DNA of 9,989 nt from Campylobacteraceae bacterium (GTDB lineage Bacteria; Campylobacterota; Campylobacteria; Campylobacterales; Campylobacteraceae): NCBI GenBank assembly GCA_031290675.1, contig JAITNC010000067.1, forward strand, positions 1-9,989, given 5' to 3'. The notes under the pieces were generated by a model. It was not told where the DNA came from. It was given only the letters and a program-made list of their open reading frames with translations, and ran no database searches. Within the stretch, counting starts at the first letter, position 1. The number at the start of each line of letters is the position of its first letter. Of this stretch, positions 6,271-9,989 are shown piece by piece. The translations under genes were made by a program, and so were the position numbers.

Positions 6271-7904
6271 TATATGATGTGATAATAATAGGCGGCGGCA
6301 TAGCGGGACTTATGGCGGCACTTGAGGCAAAAGACGGCTCAAACCGAGTGGCTGTGATAACAAAAGGCAATGTTTTGAAGTCAAACAGCGCAGTGGCGAG
6401 CGGCGGTATCAACGCTGTGCTTGACGATAACGACAAAGAGGGCATAGCCAAACACGTAGAAGACACGCTGGAGAGCGCAAAAGGCTTGGCAGATAAAAAA
6501 ACCGTCACTTATATGTGCAAAAAAGCTCCTCATATCATCAAAAAGCTGAGCGAATACGGCGTGAAATTTGACTGCGGCGCAAATGGCGCGATACTGCAGA
6601 GAAGTTTTGGCGGCAGCAGCGACAAGCGCACCTGTTTTGTGGGCGATAACACGGGAGCTTTTATCACGCAGGCACTTATCAAAAAAGCAAGACAATTAGG
6701 CGTTGAGTTTTTGTCAAATATCTTTGTTATGGATATAGTCAAAACACACGGACATATCAGCGGCGTCGTGGCTTTGAAGAGGGTGGACTCGTCTGTTATC
6801 GTCTATCTGGCGAAAGCGGTCGTGTTCGCCGGCGGAGGGTACGGCGGCGTGTACAGAGGTTTTAGCACAAATCCGCAGGATACAAACGGCGACCTTTTGG
6901 CGATAGCCCTGCGAAATGGCATAGCGCTTGAGGATATGGAGTTTGTGCAGTTTCACCCGACAGGCTTTGCGAAAAGCGGCGCACTCATCTCGGAGGCGGC
7001 GAGGGCTGAAGGGGGCGTGCTTGTAAATGATAGAAACGAAAATTTTATAGACGAGCTGGACACAAGAGATGTGATAGCCAGAGCTATATTTGAGCAGATA
7101 GAGGTCGGGCGGAAAGTCTACATAGACATGCGCCATATCGCAAAAGAGGTGCTTTTATCAAGAGTGCCTTCGCTTTACAAAAACGCTTTGAGTATGGCGG
7201 GCATAGACATATCAAGCGAGCTTTTAGAGGTAAGGGCTGTGGCGCATTACACGATGGGCGGCATTAAGTCCTCTTTTACGACTACAAGCCTGAGAGGACT
7301 TTTTGTGTGTGGGGAGTGCGCTGCGCTCGGCGTTCACGGAGCAAACAGGCTTGGAGGAAATTCGCTGCTTGAAGGGGCGGTTTTTGGGGAGTTGGCGGGC
7401 AAAAAAGCGAGAGAGTTTGTCAAAGACAAGAGCTTTTCGCATATAGATTATGATGTTGTGATAAAAAATATCAACCTTGTCGGACGTATATTTGAGTGGG
7501 AGGGTACAAAAAACTTCAACGCCATGAGGATAAGCGCGGGCAAAGTGATGTACTCAAAAGTCGGTATCGTGCGGGAGGAAGGAGGGCTGCTTGAGGCGCT
7601 TGACTATATCAAGTACTTAAGAACGGAGTCGGCTTCGCTGCACTGCATAGACAAAAGCAGAGAAAACAATGTGGAGTTGATAGCTATTTTGGAGCTTAAA
7701 AATATCCTGCAGATTTGCGAAGCGGTGATTTTGGCGGCTCTTTACAGGAAAGAGAGCAGAGGGGCGCATTTCAGGAGGGATTTTGAGCTCACAGACAAAG
7801 AACAAGAGAAACATATACAGATAAAACAGCTTGAGGGGAGGTTTTTTAGGGTGCAGTACGAGGACAATAAATTCATCAAGTTTTTGATTAAAATATTTCA
7901 TTAA
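6267..7904 (+). CDS. Fumarate reductase / L-aspartate oxidase-like flavoprotein
   Basis: A 545-aa flavoprotein of the SdhA/FrdA/NadB superfamily. It has an N-terminal FAD-binding GGGIAG (9-14), QFHPTG (228-233, His230), SEAARAEGG with the probable proton-shuttle Arg246, HYTMGG (His327) and HGANRLGGNSL (Arg361). An ESRGAH motif lies in the C-terminal domain (496-501). These residues bind a C4 dicarboxylate in characterised members. MGG and RLGGNSL, together with the FGG...RT-F-D-TG stretch (114-130), are closer to SdhA/FrdA than to typical NadB. The histidine that carries covalent FAD in SdhA/FrdA is Asn40 here, so FAD should be non-covalent, as in NadB. No iron-sulfur or membrane-anchor subunit is adjacent. 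The gene is coupled by ATGA to the aldo/keto reductase and lies 11 bp from nifT. It could be a soluble fumarate reductase, an aspartate oxidase or a new dehydrogenase; the substrate is not settled. Confidence 0.85.
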   Translation: MIYDVIIIGGGIAGLMAALEAKDGSNRVAVITKGNVLKSNSAVASGGINAVLDDNDKEGIAKHVEDTLESAKGLADKKTVTYMCKKAPHIIKKLSEYGVKFDCGANGAILQRSFGGSSDKRTCFVGDNTGAFITQALIKKARQLGVEFLSNIFVMDIVKTHGHISGVVALKRVDSSVIVYLAKAVVFAGGGYGGVYRGFSTNPQDTNGDLLAIALRNGIALEDMEFVQFHPTGFAKSGALISEAARAEGGVLVNDRNENFIDELDTRDVIARAIFEQIEVGRKVYIDMRHIAKEVLLSRVPSLYKNALSMAGIDISSELLEVRAVAHYTMGGIKSSFTTTSLRGLFVCGECAALGVHGANRLGGNSLLEGAVFGELAGKKAREFVKDKSFSHIDYDVVIKNINLVGRIFEWEGTKNFNAMRISAGKVMYSKVGIVREEGGLLEALDYIKYLRTESASLHCIDKSRENNVELIAILELKNILQICEAVILAALYRKESRGAHFRRDFELTDKEQEKHIQIKQLEGRFFRVQYEDNKFIKFLIKIFH

Positions 7905-7915
7905 AAGGGGCAAAA

Positions 7916-8125
7916 ATGGCGACAGTGATGTTGAGAGAAGAGGGCGGTAAAATCTACTTTTACATAGCCAAAAAAGATATGGAGGAGAGTATCAAAACGA
8001 TAGAATTTAACAGCGATGAAAATTGGGGCGGCGAAGTGCAGCTTAGCAACGGAGAAACGTGGTGGATAGAGCCGTGCGAGAAAAAACTACCCAAAGAGGC
8101 AGTATGCAAAAAGCTATCTGATTAA
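7916..8125 (+). CDS. nifT: Nitrogen fixation protein NifT/FixU
   Basis: The 69-aa protein has the NifT/FixU pattern: an N-terminal V-M-L-R strand, Y-x-A-K-K-D-M-E-E-x-I (residues about 17-26), a central N-W-G-G (36-39) with L-S-N-G (43-46) and a C-terminal L-P-K-E-A. Family members are about 65-75 aa, so it is full length. NifT is found in nif operons of many diazotrophs. It has been linked loosely to maturation of nitrogenase, but its loss has little effect and its biochemical role is unknown. A purine-rich ribosome site, AAAAGGGG (7903-7910), lies just before the ATG, overlapping the stop of the preceding flavoprotein gene, 11 bp away. It is the last gene of the unit and the clearest sign that this region belongs to a nitrogen-fixation locus. 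Confidence 0.88.
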   Translation: MATVMLREEGGKIYFYIAKKDMEESIKTIEFNSDENWGGEVQLSNGETWWIEPCEKKLPKEAVCKKLSD

Positions 8126-8167
8126 AAAATATACAATGAATAGGATAAAAAATAACCAATGTTAATA

Positions 8168-8197
8168 TATAATAGAGTATCAAGAAGCATAAAGGAG
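8168..8197 (+). promoter_or_regulatory. -10 box and ribosome site of the nifA-like gene
   Basis: A perfect TATAAT (8168-8173) sits in an A/T-rich 77-bp gap, with no clear -35 box at the normal distance (ATAAAA at 8145-8150). Campylobacterota sigma70 promoters often lack a conserved -35. AAGGAG (8192-8197) lies 5 nt before the ATG at 8203. This suggests the activator can be expressed independently of the upstream unit. No GG-N10-GC sigma54 site was seen in the gap. Confidence 0.5.
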
Positions 8198-8202
8198 TAC
8201 CA

Positions 8203-9606
8203 ATGTCACTCTTATTTGATGACTTAAAATGCAACGACTGTCTAAATGCCAAAGAGGTGCTTATGCTTTACGAAATCTCAATGGTCGTATCAAATTCCGT
8301 TGATATCGTGGCGTCTTTGGAGAAGGCGCTCGCTTTGCTTGAGAACAAACTCTATCTGAAAAATTGTATCATACATACGATAAACGACGACAATCTTTTG
8401 TGCGTCTACGCCTCTGTGGGATTAAATAAATTTCAAAAAAAATCTGCCGTTTACAAGATAGGCGAGGGCGTTACGGGCTTTGCCGCTCAAAGTAAAGAAC
8501 CCGTCATCATAGAAAATATCCACAATGATATGATGTTTTTAAACAAATCCGGCAATAAAGACAAAAATTCTATCTCGTACATCGCCGTGCCGCTTTTAGC
8601 AGACCAAGAGGTGATAGGCGTTTTAGGGGCAAACACGACGAAAATAACGCCGAGTGATTTTGACAGCATAGTGCGTGTTTTGACCGTTATAAGCTCCATC
8701 TTTGCACAGTCTATCCGCTCGCACAACATCATACTCAAAGAGAAAGAGCGCCTCAAAGAGTTGAAACTTTACTATCAGATGGAGTGGGACTCAAAAGTGC
8801 ACAATTTCGGCGATATCATCGGAGAAAGCCCGAAAATGAAAGCGGTCTACAACATCATAGACCACATAGCCGAAAGCAACGTTACGATACTCGTGCGAGG
8901 CGAAACGGGTACGGGCAAAGAGCTTGTGGCGGCGGCGATACACAAGCGAAGCAAAAGGCACGATGAGGCATTTGTGAAACTCAACTGCGCCGCTATCACC
9001 GATACGCTTATAGAAAGTGAACTTTTCGGACACGAAAGGGGAGCGTTCACGGACGCAAAAGAGATGCGAAAAGGTCGTTTTGAACTGGCTGACGGCGGCA
9101 CGCTTTTTTTGGACGAGATAGGCGACATCTCATCTTCAGCGCAAGTGAAACTTTTGAGGGTTTTGCAGGAGAGGGAGTTTGAGCGTGTAGGCGGCAGCAA
9201 AACGGTAAAAGTAAACGTGAGGCTCATCGCCGCTACAAACAGAAACCTTGAGGAGATGGTGCGCAAAGGCACTTTCAGGGAGGATTTGTACTACAGGCTA
9301 AATGTCATTCCGATAGATTTGCCAGCCCTTAGGGAGCGAGGGGACGACATATCGCTGCTTGTGAATTTTTTTCTCAAAAAGTCTATGAACAACCACAAAA
9401 AAATGGTCGTCATTATGGACGAAGCTATGGATATATTGTGTCAATACTCGTGGCCGGGAAACGTGAGAGAGCTTGAAAATACCGTTGAGCGCATAGTGCT
9501 TATGGGTAACAAGCAGGGCATCAACGCAGACGAGATGTTGCTGCTTTTGCCCGCTTTCAACCAAAAACTTATGTGCCAAAGAAATATAATGAGCGAGGGG
9601 CTTTAG
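8203..9606 (+). CDS. nifA: NifA-like sigma54 activator lacking its DNA-binding domain
   Basis: A 467-aa enhancer-binding-protein homologue that uses ATP hydrolysis to remodel sigma54-RNA polymerase at nif promoters. An N-terminal GAF sensory domain spans about residues 20-170, followed by a charged linker helix (175-200). The AAA+ domain spans 203-440. It contains Walker A GETGTGKE (233-240), the sigma54-contact loop GAFTDA (280-285, consensus GAFTGA), Walker B LFLDE (301-305), the arginine-finger segment FREDLYYRLN (358-367) and sensor II WPGNVRELEN (417-426). After residue 445 only about 20 residues remain, with no Fis-type helix-turn-helix; most NifA proteins carry one and are over 500 aa. 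No cysteine pattern like that of oxygen-sensitive rhizobial NifA is seen, but a CNDC pair lies at 10-13. The nifA assignment rests on the GAF-AAA+ layout and the adjacent nifT. Another bEBP is possible. Confidence 0.8.
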   Translation: MSLLFDDLKCNDCLNAKEVLMLYEISMVVSNSVDIVASLEKALALLENKLYLKNCIIHTINDDNLLCVYASVGLNKFQKKSAVYKIGEGVTGFAAQSKEPVIIENIHNDMMFLNKSGNKDKNSISYIAVPLLADQEVIGVLGANTTKITPSDFDSIVRVLTVISSIFAQSIRSHNIILKEKERLKELKLYYQMEWDSKVHNFGDIIGESPKMKAVYNIIDHIAESNVTILVRGETGTGKELVAAAIHKRSKRHDEAFVKLNCAAITDTLIESELFGHERGAFTDAKEMRKGRFELADGGTLFLDEIGDISSSAQVKLLRVLQEREFERVGGSKTVKVNVRLIAATNRNLEEMVRKGTFREDLYYRLNVIPIDLPALRERGDDISLLVNFFLKKSMNNHKKMVVIMDEAMDILCQYSWPGNVRELENTVERIVLMGNKQGINADEMLLLLPAFNQKLMCQRNIMSEGL

Positions 9607-9878
9607 GACTATCTTTTAATAGCGCAGAACAGCTTGTTTATTGCGATACGATTTGTCATTGCGAGGAGCGAATGGACAATCCAGTATTTGTCATGCGTGA
9701 ACGAAGCCGAAGCATCTGTGTTTATTCGTGTGTTCCTGCCCCTCCTCCTCCGTCATTGCGAGCCCGCTCTCGCTCGTGGCAATCCACTCTTTTGCCTTTT
9801 TGCGCCGCACACGCCCCTTGTGTCATTGTTGTGCTAGTCAACAATTTCGTTGACACTTTTGCCTCTTTTTCGAGTCCC
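9607..9878. repeat. Dispersed GTCATTGCGAG-type repeats downstream of nifA
   Basis: No gene is supported here. Repeats begin within about 50 bp of the nifA stop. TGTCATTGCGAGG...GGACAATCCAG covers 9654-9684. TTGTCATG...GAAGCATCTGTGTTTA (about 9689-9724) matches a fragment at 4780-4812. CGTCATTGCGAG...GTGGCAATCCA covers 9751-9786. A further TGTCATTG (9821-9828) starts a hairpin, ATTGTTG/CAACAAT (9825-9845), that overlaps and competes with GTCAAC/GTTGAC (9837-9854). The GTCATTGCGAG...GCAATCC pattern is a common form of interspersed palindromic repeat in bacterial genomes. One hairpin followed by T-rich DNA could also end nifA transcription, but this is weak. Confidence 0.7.
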
Positions 9879-9907
9879 TTCACATTTCCGTGTCAATCCA
9901 GTAGAAT
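9879..9907 (+). promoter_or_regulatory. Candidate sigma70 promoter for the last gene
   Basis: TTCACA (9879-9884) and TAGAAT (9902-9907) are separated by 17 bp, and each matches 5 of 6 consensus bases. The predicted start near 9914 falls directly at the left edge of the palindrome at 9917-9947. Confidence 0.5.
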
Positions 9908-9916
9908 ACAATATCC

Positions 9917-9947
9917 GTTAGACTCTAAGATTTATTTAGAGTCTAAC
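9917..9947. promoter_or_regulatory. Perfect 12-bp-arm palindrome before the last gene
   Basis: GTTAGACTCTAA (9917-9928) and TTAGAGTCTAAC (9936-9947) are perfect reverse complements separated by the 7-nt GATTTAT. The element starts about 3 nt after the predicted transcription start and ends 25 bp before the start codon at 9973. It could be a dimeric-repressor operator or a 5'-UTR stem-loop. No T run follows, so a terminator is less likely. The cognate regulator cannot be named. Confidence 0.7.
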
Positions 9948-9972
9948 ATATTTACTCTACAAGGGGAAACAG

Positions 9973-9989
9973 ATGACAAAGAAACGAAT
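9973..9989 (+). CDS. Start of a gene truncated by the window end
   Basis: ATG at 9973 is followed by Thr, Lys, Lys and Arg codons and then runs off the window. AAGGGG (9961-9966) lies 6 nt before it, a good ribosome site, and a promoter candidate and palindrome lie upstream. Five residues are too few to identify the product. A nif gene would fit the neighbourhood, but nothing in the sequence proves it. Confidence 0.55.

Noticed and set aside
9776..9796. TGGCA...TTGC as a sigma54 promoter downstream of nifA
   Set aside because: The GG-to-GC spacing is 14 bp rather than 10, and the GG belongs to a dispersed repeat.
9607..9837. Continuation of nifA by frameshift or stop read-through, and the open frame at 9634-9837
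   Set aside because: The three forward frames after 9590 were read. None shows a helix-turn-helix, and the open frame is made of repeat sequence (FVIARSEWTI-type translation of GTCATTGCGAG repeats).
9850..9855. TTGACA as a -35 box for the last gene
   Set aside because: No acceptable -10 box occurs 16-18 bp downstream, and these bases are also part of a hairpin. TTCACA-N17-TAGAAT at 9879-9907 is better.

Overview
The window looks like a chromosomal segment of a diazotrophic Campylobacterota (Epsilonproteobacteria). The GroES/GroEL sequences have the style of that phylum, the coding is A/T-leaning with short intergenic gaps, and a nif-type module is present. The placement comes from sequence style and gene content, without a database search. 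The genus is not resolved; free-living Sulfurimonas-, Sulfuricurvum- or Sulfurospirillum-like bacteria are reasonable candidates.

Layout. (1) Positions 16-2538, minus strand: a large membrane-anchored AsmA-like protein built from about four repeats of roughly 170 residues. The central two are an exact-period tandem pair. (2) Positions 2539-2751: a divergent intergenic region with a strong sigma70 promoter (TTGACT-N17-TAAAAT) and a degenerate CIRCE operator for groESL. (3) Positions 2752-4675: groES and groEL. (4) Positions 4676-5151: a 476-bp non-coding stretch packed with perfect inverted repeats and dispersed-repeat fragments. It ends in a sigma54-type promoter candidate (GG-N10-GC). (5) Positions 5152-8125: a tightly packed unit of an aldo/keto reductase, a fumarate reductase/L-aspartate oxidase-like flavoprotein (ATGA overlap) and NifT/FixU. 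(6) Positions 8203-9606: a NifA-like sigma54 activator with a GAF and an AAA+ domain but no C-terminal helix-turn-helix. (7) Positions 9607-9972: repeat-rich non-coding DNA of the same repeat family as region 4. It is followed by a sigma70-like promoter and a perfect 12-bp-arm palindrome just ahead of a new gene start at 9973, which is cut by the window end.

How the parts may work together. The NifA-like protein would use ATP hydrolysis to open sigma54 promoters. The three-gene unit upstream of it has such a promoter but no TGT-N10-ACA NifA binding site anywhere in the 476 bp before it. That fits an activator lacking its DNA-binding domain and working from solution, as is established for Helicobacter pylori FlgR. 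The two oxidoreductases sit between this promoter and nifT, so they may be expressed under nitrogen-fixing conditions. Their substrates cannot be read from the sequence. The most interesting parts are the DNA-binding-domain-less NifA paired with a UAS-less sigma54 promoter, the orphan oxidoreductase pair, the repeat clusters on both sides of the block, and the palindrome before the last gene.
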